A stretch of DNA of 64,000 bases from Hymenobacter convexus (GCF_030580955.1 NZ_JAUQON010000004.1:372001-436000), one strand, 5' to 3'. Counted from the stretch's first letter, positions 36,105 to 44,788 are shown. Numbers and translations: made by a program. The notes: generated by a model from the sequence alone, not told the origin.

Positions 36105-37658
36105 TTGATAACGCTTCGCTTGCGCACTTTTTTCTTGAATGCGGGTGCCCTGGCGACTTTGTTGCTAGGCGGCGCAGGCTGCGTCCGGCAGCAATTTTTC
36201 CAGCCCGATGCCCGCCTGGATGCCGCTGCTCCCCTGCCCGCAGCGGCCGACAGCGTGCGCCGCGTGACGGCCGGCCGGCAGTATGCCCGCCACGGCGGCC
36301 TCTATAATGCGCTGGTGGGCCGGCACCACCGCCCAAGCTGGGCGGCCCCGGTTTCGGCGCCGGTGTTTGCGATGAGCACCGCCAAGCCTGGCGGCCTGCA
36401 AGCCGGCAAAGTGGGCGGGGGCTTCAACAGCACCAGCCTGAATCTGACCGGCGCCGACGGCCGCGCCTACGTCATTCGCACCGTCGACAAAGACCCCATT
36501 CGGGCCACGCCGATGGCGGTGCGGGGCACTTTCCTGGTGAACGTGCTGCGCGACAATGTGTCGTCGACCAACCCTTACGCGGCGCTGCTGGTGCCGCCGA
36601 TGGCCCGGGCGGCGGGCGTGCCTCACTCCTCGCCGCAACTCTTCTACGTGCGGCCCGACGACCCGACTTTTCAGACGGATTCGCTGGGGCACTTTCGCGG
36701 GCAGTTGGCTTATCTGGAAGAAAAGGTGGCCCAGGCGCCCCAGCTTCCCACGCCAGCGGCGGTTGTCAATAGCACCAAGGCTTTTGGCAGCGTATTCGAC
36801 AGCCCCGCCCGCCGTTTCGACCAGCCCGCGCTGCTGCGCGCCCGCCTGCTCGATGCCTGGCTTGGCGACTGGGACCGCCACGCCGGCCAGTGGAGCTGGG
36901 CCGTGGATGCACCCACGGCCGGCGGCTTCGCCCCCATTCGCCCCCTGCCCAAAGACCGCGACATGGTGATTTATCGCCTCGATGACGGCGTACTGGGCTG
37001 GCTGATTGGCCACGTGGCCATCCGGCACTGGGTTTCGTTCGGGCCGCGCTACAAAAGCCCGGTGGCCCAGCTTTCCAACGGCGAGTACCTTGACCGGCGC
37101 GCCCTCAATCAGCTCACCCGCGCCGATTTTCAGGCCACTGCCCGCGACTTGCAGCGCCGCCTGCCTGACTCGGTGCTGCAGCGCGCCGTGCGCCGCCTGC
37201 CGCCCGCCGTGTACGCCCTCGAAGGCCCACGCACGCTGGCCGCCTTCCAGGCCCGGCGCGACCACCTCCCCGCACTCGCCGAAACCTTCTACCGCAACCT
37301 GGCCCGCCAGCCCCGCATTGCCGGCACCAACCAGGCCGAGCGGTTCGAAATCCACCGCTACGCCGACTCTACCGTGGTAGCCGTGTACCGGGCCGCCGGA
37401 ACTGACCGGGGCAGTTTGCTTTACCAACGGGCTTTTCTCGCGAAGGAAACGCGCCGCATTCAGCTGGAAGGGCTAGGCGGCGATGATGTCTTTATGGAGG
37501 AAAACCACAGCTCAAAAGCCCAGGCCAGACCCCGCATTCGCATCTATGGCGGCGTGGGTACAGACGAATTCCGCGCCGCCACGGGTCACGCGGGCATCCG
37601 CTTCGCGCAGGAGGCCGCACCGGCCAAGGGCGCTTTTGATAAGGTTCCGGAAGAGTAG
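36105..37658 (+). CDS. Kinase-like lipoprotein, paralogue 3
   Basis: A 517-residue lipoprotein. The start is TTG 36105 because no ATG precedes the signal (LNAGALATLLLGGAGCVRQ). It carries ARLLDAWLGDWDRHAGQWSWA (about 248-268), PLPKDRDMVIYRLDDG, and GLGGDDVFMEENH with RIRIYGGVGTDEF at the end. Close similarity to paralogue 2 over the whole length (for instance DARLDAAAPLPAAADSVR against DSRVDATAPLPPTADSVR) indicates tandem duplication. The DRH and KDRD motifs are intact. A kinase or nucleotidyl-transfer activity in the envelope is possible but unproven. Confidence 0.75.
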   Translation: MITLRLRTFFLNAGALATLLLGGAGCVRQQFFQPDARLDAAAPLPAAADSVRRVTAGRQYARHGGLYNALVGRHHRPSWAAPVSAPVFAMSTAKPGGLQAGKVGGGFNSTSLNLTGADGRAYVIRTVDKDPIRATPMAVRGTFLVNVLRDNVSSTNPYAALLVPPMARAAGVPHSSPQLFYVRPDDPTFQTDSLGHFRGQLAYLEEKVAQAPQLPTPAAVVNSTKAFGSVFDSPARRFDQPALLRARLLDAWLGDWDRHAGQWSWAVDAPTAGGFAPIRPLPKDRDMVIYRLDDGVLGWLIGHVAIRHWVSFGPRYKSPVAQLSNGEYLDRRALNQLTRADFQATARDLQRRLPDSVLQRAVRRLPPAVYALEGPRTLAAFQARRDHLPALAETFYRNLARQPRIAGTNQAERFEIHRYADSTVVAVYRAAGTDRGSLLYQRAFLAKETRRIQLEGLGGDDVFMEENHSSKAQARPRIRIYGGVGTDEFRAATGHAGIRFAQEAAPAKGAFDKVPEE

Positions 37659-37698
37659 AGCCCGGGTTGAATTTGCAAAGGGCCTGTTGGAAACGTTA

Positions 37699-37799
37699 AA
37701 TCGCCTGTCATCCTGAGCGGAGCGAAGGACCTTATCACGTTGAAACGAATTGTTCAGGTGTTACAAGGTCCTTCGCTCCGCTCAGGATGACAGGCGATT
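37699..37799. repeat. Palindromic repeat, TCATCCTGAGCGGAGCGAAGG class
   Basis: AATCGCCTGTCATCCTGAGC pairs with GCTCAGGATGACAGGCGATT around an AT-rich loop; inner AGCGAAGGACCTT pairs with AAGGTCCTTCGCT. It is related to the main family but replaces GCATGCTGAGCG...GAAGCATCT by TCATCCTGAGCG...GAAGGACCTT. Both forms are common in many genomes in my recollection. Confidence 0.9.
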
Positions 37800-37845
37800 G
37801 GCAGTTAGCATGATGTTCTGGACGCTATAATCCTCCTATCAACTA

Positions 37846-38967
37846 CTAAGCCTGCTCCAGCATTTTCAGCACCAGATTCTCCACGGGGGAAAGCAGGTCG
37901 TCGGGCTTGGCTTCGGCGTCGTGCTTGCGCAGAAATTCGATGAGCTGGCCCGATTTGAACAACTCCACCACCTGCGGGTGGATGTAGTATTTGGAGCAGA
38001 CGGTGGGCGTGTTGCCGAGGCCCGTGGCCACTTCCTTCACGGCTTTTTTAATCACCTTTTCGGGGGCTAGTTCGGGCTCTTCCTGCAGCACGGCTTCGAG
38101 GCAGCCCACCATTTTCACGGTGCCGCCCCAGGTGCGAAAGTCTTTTGCCGAAAGAGCCAGGCCGGTGTGCCGGTGCAGGTACTCGTTCACGTCGCCCGAT
38201 TCGAGAGCGTGCCGCTGGCCGTCTTTGGAGTAGTACTGAAACAGGTGCTGGCCCGGGATTTCCTTGCACTTGCGCACCAGCCGGGCCAGCCGGGCGTCGT
38301 GCAGGGTCACGTCGTGCGGCACGCCTTTTTTGCCCACGAAGCTGAAGTTGACGTCCGTTCCGGTCACGTCCACGTGCTTATCGAGCAGCGTGGTGAGGCC
38401 GTAGCTGGGTTTTGACTTACCGTTTTTCTTGGCGTACTCCTTATTGCCGACCCGAATAAACGACTGGTCCATAAGCGTAAGCACCAAGGCAATTACTTTT
38501 TCGCGGTCGAGCTCCGACCGACGCAGGTCTTTGTTCAGCTGCTCGCGCAACGGCCGCAGCTTTTCGCCAAAGGTGCGCAGGCGCGAAAACTTGGTGAGGC
38601 TGCGCATTTCGTCCCAGGCCGGGTGGTAACGGTACTGCTTGCGGCCGAGGCTGTCGTGGCCGGTCACCTGCAGGTGGGTATTGGGCGAGGGCGAAATCCA
38701 GACGTCCGTCCAGGCCGGCGGAATCACGAAGCTGCCTATGCGCGTCAGCGTTTTGTCGTCGGTGATTTTCTGGCCCTTCGCGTCGTAGTAGGTAAAATGG
38801 CCGGCGCGCGTGGGCTTGCGGCTGATGCCGGCGCCTTGGTCGGTGGCGTAGCGCAGACCCGCCATTTCGGCCTGCCGGGCAGGGTCTTTGTACACGATAT
38901 GCGCCTCATCTTGCGGGAGAAGCGTCTTTTTGCGGGTTTTGGGGCGGGAAGTGGTGGCCGTGGACAT
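37846..38967 (-). CDS. DNA topoisomerase IB
   Basis: A 373-residue protein of the poxvirus/bacterial type IB family. LRYATDQGAGISRKPTRAGHFTYYD opens the N-terminal domain. FIRVGNKEYAKKNGKSKPSYGLTTL, HALESGDVNEYL, AKDFRTWGGT and NTPTVCSKYYIHPQVVELF cover the catalytic domain, with the active Tyr in the YYIHP context at about residue 325. The enzyme relaxes supercoils by a 3'-phosphotyrosine intermediate. The start at MSTATTSRPKTRKK follows a poor longer frame. No partner gene is evident. Confidence 0.92.
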   Translation of the reverse strand: MSTATTSRPKTRKKTLLPQDEAHIVYKDPARQAEMAGLRYATDQGAGISRKPTRAGHFTYYDAKGQKITDDKTLTRIGSFVIPPAWTDVWISPSPNTHLQVTGHDSLGRKQYRYHPAWDEMRSLTKFSRLRTFGEKLRPLREQLNKDLRRSELDREKVIALVLTLMDQSFIRVGNKEYAKKNGKSKPSYGLTTLLDKHVDVTGTDVNFSFVGKKGVPHDVTLHDARLARLVRKCKEIPGQHLFQYYSKDGQRHALESGDVNEYLHRHTGLALSAKDFRTWGGTVKMVGCLEAVLQEEPELAPEKVIKKAVKEVATGLGNTPTVCSKYYIHPQVVELFKSGQLIEFLRKHDAEAKPDDLLSPVENLVLKMLEQA

Positions 38968-39060
38968 ATATAGAACGAAAAACCCTGCCCAAAGCAGGGA
39001 TGGGTTCTTACGCAAAAGGCCTCGCCACGGCTGGGTTTAAACGTTGCCGCCCGTCAGCCG

Positions 39061-39068
39061 TAGGTTTG
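39061..39068 (+). promoter_or_regulatory. Promoter -7 element of the App1-like gene
   Basis: TAGGTTTG matches TAnnTTTG exactly and ends 4 bases before the ATG, which would leave a leaderless or nearly leaderless mRNA. There is no clear -33 TTG at the normal spacing. Confidence 0.5.
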
Positions 39069-39072
39069 CCCC

Positions 39073-40245
39073 ATGAAGCTGCTCGATGCCCTCTCCTCTT
39101 TTTCCGAATGGACCGACCACCTGTTCACCCGCACCTCGGCGCGGGCCGGCTGGCTGCGCCCTTTGCAGCTCGATGCCTACCGCAGCTACGGCACCAGCAC
39201 CAAATTTTACATCAAAGGCCGCCTGCTGGCCGACCCCGGCTTGGCCCCCCAAACGGCCACCGACTCGCGCTGGCGCAATTTCCGCAGTATGGTGCGCCGC
39301 TTCAACAGCCGCGAAGTGCCCAATGCCGACCTCGTGGCCGAGCTGCCCGACGGCAGCCAGCACCTGGTGAGCACCGACGACGAAGGCTACTTCACGCTCA
39401 TCATCGAGCCCCGGGCCCTGCCCGCGCCAGAGGCCTACCTCTGGTACCCGGTGCCGGTGCGCGTGGCCCGGCTGCCGCCGCACCTGCCGCTGCCCGAGGC
39501 CGGCATTCAGGCCTCGGCTAAGGTGCTGGTGCCCCCGCCCAGTGCCGAGTTCGGCGTCATCTCCGACCTCGATGACACGGTGTTCGAAACCAGCGCCACC
39601 AACGTGCTCAAGATGCTGGGCCGCACCTTCCTCAGCAACGCCCACTCGCGCCTGCCCTTCGTGGGCGTGGCCGATTTCTACCGCCGCCTGCAGCACGGCC
39701 GCACCGGCCGCCCCGACAACCCGTTTTTCTACGTCAGCAGCAGCCCCTGGAACCTCTACGATGTGCTCGATGAGTTCATGGGCATCCACGAAATGCCGCC
39801 CGGCCCACTCCTGCTGCGCGACCTGAGCATTGCCCGGCCCAAAACCACGCCCCCGTCCGGCGTCACGGGCTCGGCCGCCATTCACTTCGCCCACAAGCTC
39901 CATGAAATCGACGACCTGCTTACCACCTACCCGCAGCTCCCCTTCGTGCTGCTTGGCGACAGCGGCCAGGAAGACGCCCGCATCTACCGCGAAGTGGTGC
40001 GCCGCCACCCCGGCCGCATCCGGGCCATCTACATTCGCGACGTGCAGGTACCGGAGCGCAGCGCGCTGGTTGGGCCCATTACCGAAGAATTGAAGGCAGA
40101 AGGCGTGACCATGCTGCTGGTACAGGACTACGCCGCAGCGGCGCTCCACGCGGCAGAGCTTGGGCTCGTCGAACCCACTGCTCCACCCCAAGCCGTGGCC
40201 GACGCCGAAGCTACCGCCCAAACCGAAGCCGCAAAAAAAGAATAA
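39073..40245 (+). CDS. App1 family phosphatase (DUF2183)
   Basis: A 390-residue protein. SDLDDTVFETSATNVLKM (about 158-175) contains the DxDxT motif of HAD-like phosphatases. FFYVSSSPWNLYDVLDEFM and LLGDSGQEDARIY complete the DUF2183 signature. Yeast App1 is a phosphatidate phosphatase with this domain; lipid-phosphate hydrolysis is inferred for this protein. The N-terminal 150 residues form a separate beta-rich region. The C-terminus is Ala/Glu-rich. It is convergent with the NTF2-like gene. Confidence 0.88.
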   Translation: MKLLDALSSFSEWTDHLFTRTSARAGWLRPLQLDAYRSYGTSTKFYIKGRLLADPGLAPQTATDSRWRNFRSMVRRFNSREVPNADLVAELPDGSQHLVSTDDEGYFTLIIEPRALPAPEAYLWYPVPVRVARLPPHLPLPEAGIQASAKVLVPPPSAEFGVISDLDDTVFETSATNVLKMLGRTFLSNAHSRLPFVGVADFYRRLQHGRTGRPDNPFFYVSSSPWNLYDVLDEFMGIHEMPPGPLLLRDLSIARPKTTPPSGVTGSAAIHFAHKLHEIDDLLTTYPQLPFVLLGDSGQEDARIYREVVRRHPGRIRAIYIRDVQVPERSALVGPITEELKAEGVTMLLVQDYAAAALHAAELGLVEPTAPPQAVADAEATAQTEAAKKE

Positions 40246-40252
40246 GGCGGTT

Positions 40253-40735
40253 TTACTGGCTGCTGTTCGTGTGGTCGGCCACCACCTTCCACTCCTTGCC
40301 AAACCGCCGTAGCACCAGCAGAAAATACCCCTGCACATCGCCCGCCGTGGGCCGGGCCAAATGCCAGTGGCCCACCACCTGCGCCGCGCCCGGCGCCAGC
40401 ACCGTGATGCGCAGGCCGCTGAAATCCAGCTGGCCCATGGCGGCGGCATCCGGGTAATTTTTCTGGTAGTTGGTCAGCGTTTGCTGCCAGCCATACGTTG
40501 GGCCTTTGCGGCCGATGAAAACCAGCGAATCGGACTGCCAGTAGCCCTGCATGAAACCGGGAATGTCGCCCCGGTTCCAGGCGGCCGTCTGGGTGGTCAG
40601 CACTTGCCGGATGGCGGCAGCATCCCTAGTGTCAGTCCGTAGCACAGGGTGCGGCACTTGTTGCGCCCGGCCGCTGCCCATTCCCAGCGCCAGCATTGCT
40701 GCCAAGGCCATAATCGTCTGAAGCTGACTTTTCAT
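40253..40735 (-). CDS. NTF2/SnoaL-like secreted protein
   Basis: A 160-residue protein with signal peptide (MALAAMLALGMGSGRAQQ). The rest is one NTF2-like cone domain: AAIRQVLTTQTAAWNRGDIPGFMQGYWQSDSLVFIG, then GRRFGKEWKVVADHTN-type end. The sequence AAWNRGDIPGFM...YW resembles DUF4440/SnoaL proteins. No catalytic residue is assigned. It starts 2 bp after the mtgA stop on the same strand, so the two are likely cotranscribed. Confidence 0.78.
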   Translation of the reverse strand: MKSQLQTIMALAAMLALGMGSGRAQQVPHPVLRTDTRDAAAIRQVLTTQTAAWNRGDIPGFMQGYWQSDSLVFIGRKGPTYGWQQTLTNYQKNYPDAAAMGQLDFSGLRITVLAPGAAQVVGHWHLARPTAGDVQGYFLLVLRRFGKEWKVVADHTNSSQ

Positions 40736-40737
40736 GG

Positions 40738-41505
40738 CTATTTATTGAGAAGAATTTTGACGTAAGTGGTGCCGCCCAAGCGACGCATGTTGCGCAGCAC
40801 CCGTTGCTGCTTGGCCCGCGCCACCGGCCCGGGGTTGGAGGCCCGGAACCGCAACGGGTTGGGCAGTACGCCGGCCAGCAGGGCGGCCTCGGCGGGGCTC
40901 ACCTCGCTGGCGTGCTTGCCGAAGTAGCGCAGGCTGGCCGCCTCCACCCCAAAGGTGCAGTCGCCCATCTCGGCCACGCTGAGGTACATCTCCATGATGC
41001 GCCGCTTGTTCCACAAAAACTCAATCAGCACCGTGAAATAGGCCTCGGCCGCCTTGCGCACGTAGCTGCGGCCCTGCCATAGAAACACGTTTTTGGCCAC
41101 CTGCTGCGAGATGGTGCTGCCGCCCACCACGGGCTTGCCCTCGGCGCGGTTCCAGTTGCGCTTGGCGGCTTTGGTGAGGGCATCGAAATCGAAGCCGTGG
41201 TGGATGAGGAAACGCTGGTCCTCGGCCGCTACCAGGGCCAGCGGCACGGCGGGCGCCACCTCGTCCAGGGTTCGGAACTGGTAGTTGATGTGCCGCGGCT
41301 CGGGCTGAATGCCGTAGTAGCCCAGCCCCACCGGCGCGTGGGCCCGGCGGTCGAGCATGAGCCAGGTAGCCGGCGGCGCCACCCAGCGGTACATCAGCAC
41401 CCAGGCCAGCGAGGCCAGAAACAGCGACGCCACCACTTGCAGCAGCAAACGCCCCGCCTGCTTGAGCAATATCGAAAAATCAGGAATGAGTTTGGCAGAT
41501 GACAT
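40738..41505 (-). CDS. mtgA: Monofunctional biosynthetic peptidoglycan transglycosylase
   Basis: A 255-residue protein with an N-terminal transmembrane helix (LLLQVVASLFLASLAWVLM). The glycosyltransferase family 51 motifs are EDQRFLIHHGFDFDAL (catalytic Glu), GGSTISQQVAKNVFLWQGRS, and KRRIMEMYLSVAEMG with AALLAGVLPNPLRF. It polymerises lipid II glycan chains at the cytoplasmic membrane. No transpeptidase domain follows, so MtgA rather than PBP1. A TACTTTTG promoter element lies 5 bases ahead of the start. Confidence 0.95.
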   Translation of the reverse strand: MSSAKLIPDFSILLKQAGRLLLQVVASLFLASLAWVLMYRWVAPPATWLMLDRRAHAPVGLGYYGIQPEPRHINYQFRTLDEVAPAVPLALVAAEDQRFLIHHGFDFDALTKAAKRNWNRAEGKPVVGGSTISQQVAKNVFLWQGRSYVRKAAEAYFTVLIEFLWNKRRIMEMYLSVAEMGDCTFGVEAASLRYFGKHASEVSPAEAALLAGVLPNPLRFRASNPGPVARAKQQRVLRNMRRLGGTTYVKILLNK

Positions 41506-41510
41506 TGGGG

Positions 41511-41518
41511 CAAAAGTA
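41511..41518 (-). promoter_or_regulatory. Promoter -7 element of mtgA
   Basis: On the minus strand TACTTTTG fits TAnnTTTG and lies 5 bases before the mtgA ATG, a second case of a near-leaderless layout in this window. Confidence 0.45.
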
Positions 41519-41667
41519 GCGTGGCGCGCGGGGTTTCGGCTTTCCCGCCTACCTTCGGCCGCCCCCTGGCTTTGCGCAGGCACCGGCCGGCCTAAACACT
41601 ATGGCCCGGCTTTGCTGTTACCTCCCTGCTCCCCTTTTCCTTACCTACTTCCCCACCTCCCCGCTAC

Positions 41668-42303
41668 ATGGCCCGCCTGCTGCCACTCTTCCCGCTCAAT
41701 CTGGTGGTTTTTCCGGGCGAAAAGCTGAACCTGCACATCTTCGAGCCGCGCTACCGCCAGCTCGTGCGCGAGTGCATCGAGCAAAACACCACCTTCGGCA
41801 TCCCGCCCTACCTCGACAATTCCCTCAGCGAACTGGGCACCGAAATGCGCCTCATCAGCGTGGAGCAGACCTATTCCAGCGGCGAGCTTGACATCCGCAC
41901 CAAGGCCGTGGGCGTATTTCGCATCAATAAGTTCTACCGCCAGGCTCCCGGCAAGCTCTACGCCGGCGGCCTCATCGAAGACGTAGTGCAGGACAATGAA
42001 GCCGACCCGCTCCTGCGCGACATCATCACCCGCCAAGTGCGGCAGCTATACGAAGCCCTTGGCCTGCGTAAGCTGCTGCTGGAGCTGGCCCCCGACTACT
42101 GCATTTTCGACGTGGCCCACCACATCGGCTTCAGCACCGAGCAGGAATACCAGCTCCTGGCCACCACCAGCGAGCAGGAACGCCAGGAAATGGTGCGCGA
42201 ACACCTCGATACCATCCTGCCCGTGGTGCTCGAAACCGAGCGCCTCAAAGAGCGCGTGCGCCTGAATGGCCACTTCAAAAACCTCACGCCGCCCAATTTT
42301 TAA
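41668..42303 (+). CDS. Stand-alone LON substrate-binding domain protein
   Basis: A 211-residue protein starting MARLLPLFPLNLVVFPGEKLNLHIFEPRYRQL, the unmistakable opening of a Lon N-terminal domain. Further blocks are FGIPPYL, GTEMRLISVEQTYSSGELDI and GVFRINKFY, followed by a helical C-terminal part. ATPase and protease parts of Lon are absent. Such short proteins may act as adaptors or decoys for substrate recognition; this is inferred. The methionine is the only good start. Confidence 0.9.
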   Translation: MARLLPLFPLNLVVFPGEKLNLHIFEPRYRQLVRECIEQNTTFGIPPYLDNSLSELGTEMRLISVEQTYSSGELDIRTKAVGVFRINKFYRQAPGKLYAGGLIEDVVQDNEADPLLRDIITRQVRQLYEALGLRKLLLELAPDYCIFDVAHHIGFSTEQEYQLLATTSEQERQEMVREHLDTILPVVLETERLKERVRLNGHFKNLTPPNF

Positions 42304-42309
42304 TCGTTT

Positions 42310-42491
42310 ATCATTGCGAGTGGAGCGCAGCACAACGCGACAATCCGTCCTGTCAAAACCAGACACGTTCATTTACTAGAAAGCCCCGGCACTGTGCAGT
42401 GCCGGGGCTTTTTACATCTTATGTCTTTGTCACAATCGGAGGCAGGTCGCGGAGAACAGGGCTGATTGTTTGGCTACGCTCGCAATGACAG
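42310..42491. repeat. Palindromic repeat, TCATTGCGAG class, enclosing a terminator
   Basis: TCATTGCGAGTGGAGCGCAG (left, 42313) and GGCTACGCTCGCAATGACAG (right, 42470) are mirrored outer ends about 180 bp apart. The left arm continues with CAACGCGACAATCCGTC and the right arm is preceded by GCTGATTGTTTGG. The arms are diverged. The class differs from the main family. The segment between them holds a rho-independent terminator. Confidence 0.55.
42380..42414. terminator. Rho-independent terminator
   Basis: AAAGCCCCGGCACTG pairs with CAGTGCCGGGGCTTT, followed by TTTTT. It serves the LON-domain gene on the plus strand and could also serve the M48 gene on the minus strand. Confidence 0.88.
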
Positions 42492-42494
42492 GCG

Positions 42495-43307
42495 CTATTG
42501 CTTCAGCCCCGCCGGCACCCCCTGTGGGTATTCCGCAGCGATTTCCTTTTCCAGCTCGCCGATGCGGTTGCCGGGGTCGGGGTGGGTGCTAAGAAACTCC
42601 GGCGTGGAACTGCGCCCCCCGGTTTTCTCCAGCATCTGCATCACCTGAATCATGGCGCGGGGGTCGTAGCCGGCTTTAGGCGTGAAATCAACGGCAATTT
42701 TATCGGCCTCCAGCTCATCGTTGCGTCCGAAGCGCAGCGTGACCACCTTGGCAATGGCCGCCGCCACCGCCGCCTTGGCCACCGAGCTGCCGGGGCTGTT
42801 CGGGTCGTAGGAGGCGATGGTGGCCGCGCCGGCCAGGCCTTGCGTCAGGTTCGATTTGGCCACCTGCGCGGCCGAGTGCCGCCCCACCACGTGGCCAATT
42901 TCGTGGGCCAGCACCCCGGCCAGCTGCGCTTCCGAAGTCAGGTTTTTCAGCAGGCCCTGCGTGATGAATACCTGCCCGCCGGGCAAGGCAAACGCGTTAA
43001 TGGTCTGGTCGTCGGCCAGCAAGTGGAACTGGAACCGGTAGGGCGTCTGGCCAGCTTTGGTGCTGGCCACTATTTTTTGGCCTACTGCCTGCACCGCAGC
43101 CGTGGCGCGGGCATCGGAGCTTTCGCCGCCGTACTGGGCGGCCATTTCCGGGGCGGCCTGCACCCCTAGGGCAATTTCCTGGTCGGTACTCATGTTTACG
43201 TGCTGGGTTTCGCCGGTCACCTCGTTTTTGGAGGTGTTGAAGAAATACCCGAAGAGGGACACCGCCGCCACGATGAGGGCAATGATGAAGCGGAGATTCA
43301 GTCGCAT
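42495..43307 (-). CDS. M48 family metalloprotease
   Basis: A 270-residue protein with an N-terminal transmembrane helix or signal anchor (FIIALIVAAVSLFGYFF). LAHEIGHVVGRHSA (about 132-145) is the HExxH zinc motif, and RNDELEADKIAVDF supplies the third ligand Glu. The fold is that of BepA/Oma1-like envelope peptidases without the TPR part. It probably acts in the periplasm on misassembled outer-membrane proteins. The start at MRLNLRFI precedes the anchor. Neighbour is an L,D-transpeptidase gene on the same strand, 85 bp away. Confidence 0.92.
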   Translation of the reverse strand: MRLNLRFIIALIVAAVSLFGYFFNTSKNEVTGETQHVNMSTDQEIALGVQAAPEMAAQYGGESSDARATAAVQAVGQKIVASTKAGQTPYRFQFHLLADDQTINAFALPGGQVFITQGLLKNLTSEAQLAGVLAHEIGHVVGRHSAAQVAKSNLTQGLAGAATIASYDPNSPGSSVAKAAVAAAIAKVVTLRFGRNDELEADKIAVDFTPKAGYDPRAMIQVMQMLEKTGGRSSTPEFLSTHPDPGNRIGELEKEIAAEYPQGVPAGLKQ

Positions 43308-43392
43308 AGCTAGAAAGAAAAGGGTTAGGAAAAGCAAAGCCGACCGCAGCGGAGGCCGGCTTCGCGCTTTTAACGCACCCTTTCCGTTCTGG

Positions 43393-44199
43393 TTATTCTC
43401 CTCCGTTCGCGCGGCCTTCGCCGTTCGCCATATTCAGGCCGGCATAAGCCGCCACGGCGGTGTCCAGGTTCAGCCACTGCGAGCGGTAGCCGGCCCCAGC
43501 CGGGCCGTGCAGGTACACCACGCTGCCGCCCTGAATAGCCTTCACAATGGCCGCCGTTTCGGCCACGGGCAGCGCCGGGCAGCCCTGGCTGCGCCCCAAC
43601 CGGCCGTGGGCTTTCACGAAGTCCTCGCATACATACTCGGCGCCGTGCACCACCACGGCGCGGCTTTCGGCGTTGGTGTTGAAGCCCGGGTCGAGGCCCT
43701 GGATTTTGAGCGACAGGCCGTGCTTGCCGGTGTAGGTGCTGGGCGCCGTGCGATAGAAACCCAGGCTGCTCATTTCGGAGCCGTCGCGGTTCGAGAAAGC
43801 CACCGGCACATCGCCGCCGCTGGCCTTGCCGTGCGCCACCAGCGTATGAAACAGCACTTTGGCCCGCGTCACATCAATCACCCACAAGCGCTTCTGCTGG
43901 CTGGGGCGGCTGAAATCAATGAGCGTGAGCACCGGCGGGCTACTGGCCCGCTGGCCGCTTCGCCGCAGGTTATAATAGCCCACCAGGCCTTCCCGAAACA
44001 CGGGCAGCGTGAGCCCCGTGGCCCCCAGCTTCATCCGGGTATAAAGCTGCGTGGCCTGCTGCTCAAAAGCCGCCTGATAATACACCCGACGCGCCGACGC
44101 GGGCAGCGCCGCCACGGCCGCCGGTAGCGACTGCGCCGCTACCGACCCCGCCGAAACTCCGGCCACCAACAGCATGCCCACGATTGTTCTAACATTCAT
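43393..44199 (-). CDS. Murein L,D-transpeptidase catalytic domain (YkuD-like) protein
   Basis: A 268-residue protein with a signal peptide (GMLLVAGVSAGSVAAQS). In the C-terminal half, VVHGAEYVCEDFVKAHGRLGRSQGCPALP (about 180-210 in two segments: HGAEYV and GRSQGCPALP) gives the catalytic His and Cys of the L,D-transpeptidase fold. FDFSRPSQQ-like SLIDFSRPSQQKRLWVID fits the family with an N-terminal substrate strand. It probably crosslinks or trims peptidoglycan in the periplasm. A GTG three codons upstream is an alternative start. Confidence 0.85.
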   Translation of the reverse strand: MNVRTIVGMLLVAGVSAGSVAAQSLPAAVAALPASARRVYYQAAFEQQATQLYTRMKLGATGLTLPVFREGLVGYYNLRRSGQRASSPPVLTLIDFSRPSQQKRLWVIDVTRAKVLFHTLVAHGKASGGDVPVAFSNRDGSEMSSLGFYRTAPSTYTGKHGLSLKIQGLDPGFNTNAESRAVVVHGAEYVCEDFVKAHGRLGRSQGCPALPVAETAAIVKAIQGGSVVYLHGPAGAGYRSQWLNLDTAVAAYAGLNMANGEGRANGGE

Positions 44200-44327
44200 A
44201 GCTAACACCGAACGATTATATTTCTAATTATTCCTGGCAAGTGCCTTATACAGCATCGTGCCAAAATTAGTGCTTAGTTTCGTCAATTTATTCGCCACCC
44301 CACTGGCTCATTTTCCGCCACTTGCCC

Positions 44328-44753
44328 ATGCCCCGGTCTCCCAGAATTGCCGCCCGTTCCTGCGGTTCCCTTCTTTTGGCTGTTGGTGGGCTATACCTGG
44401 GGGGCTGCGGCCATGCGCTGCCGAAGCTGCCGGGCTTTGACGCCACCACCTGGCGCGCCGACCCCTACGCCTGCCGCAACCTGCGCCGCGCCGCCGTGCC
44501 GGCCCTGGTGCGCAGCAAAGAGCAGCTCTACGAAGCCCGCGCCGACGACGTGACCGCCCTGCTGGGCCAGCCCGATGAGGAAGAATTGCGCGCCGGCACC
44601 GAAAAAGTGTACTACTACTACCTAGAGCCCGGCAGCCAGTGCCAGGGCCGACACGCCCGCTCCGGCGCGGCCTGCATCAGCCTGCGCTTCGGCCCGCTGG
44701 GCACCGTCACGGAAGTGCTAACCGACCCGCTCTCCCCAGCTTCAAAACCCTAA
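44328..44753 (+). CDS. Hypothetical lipoprotein with SmpA/BamE-like trait
   Basis: A 141-residue protein with signal SCGSLLLAVGGLYLGGCGH, cysteine at about residue 27. The segment RADDVTALLGQPDEEEL followed by VYYYYLEPGSQC resembles the two-helix/strand motif of SmpA/OmlA (BamE) proteins, in which D-V-x-x-L-L-G-x-P is recurrent. The similarity is short and not conclusive. It ends directly at a terminator. Confidence 0.65.
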   Translation: MPRSPRIAARSCGSLLLAVGGLYLGGCGHALPKLPGFDATTWRADPYACRNLRRAAVPALVRSKEQLYEARADDVTALLGQPDEEELRAGTEKVYYYYLEPGSQCQGRHARSGAACISLRFGPLGTVTEVLTDPLSPASKP

Positions 44754-44788
44754 AAAAGCCCCGGCAATGGTTGTTGTCGGGGCTTTTT
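44752..44788 (+). terminator. Rho-independent terminator of the lipoprotein gene
   Basis: AAAAAAGCCCCGGCAA pairs with TTGTCGGGGCTTTTT around TGGTTG. It overlaps the stop codon region and could also serve the gene on the opposite strand. Confidence 0.85.
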
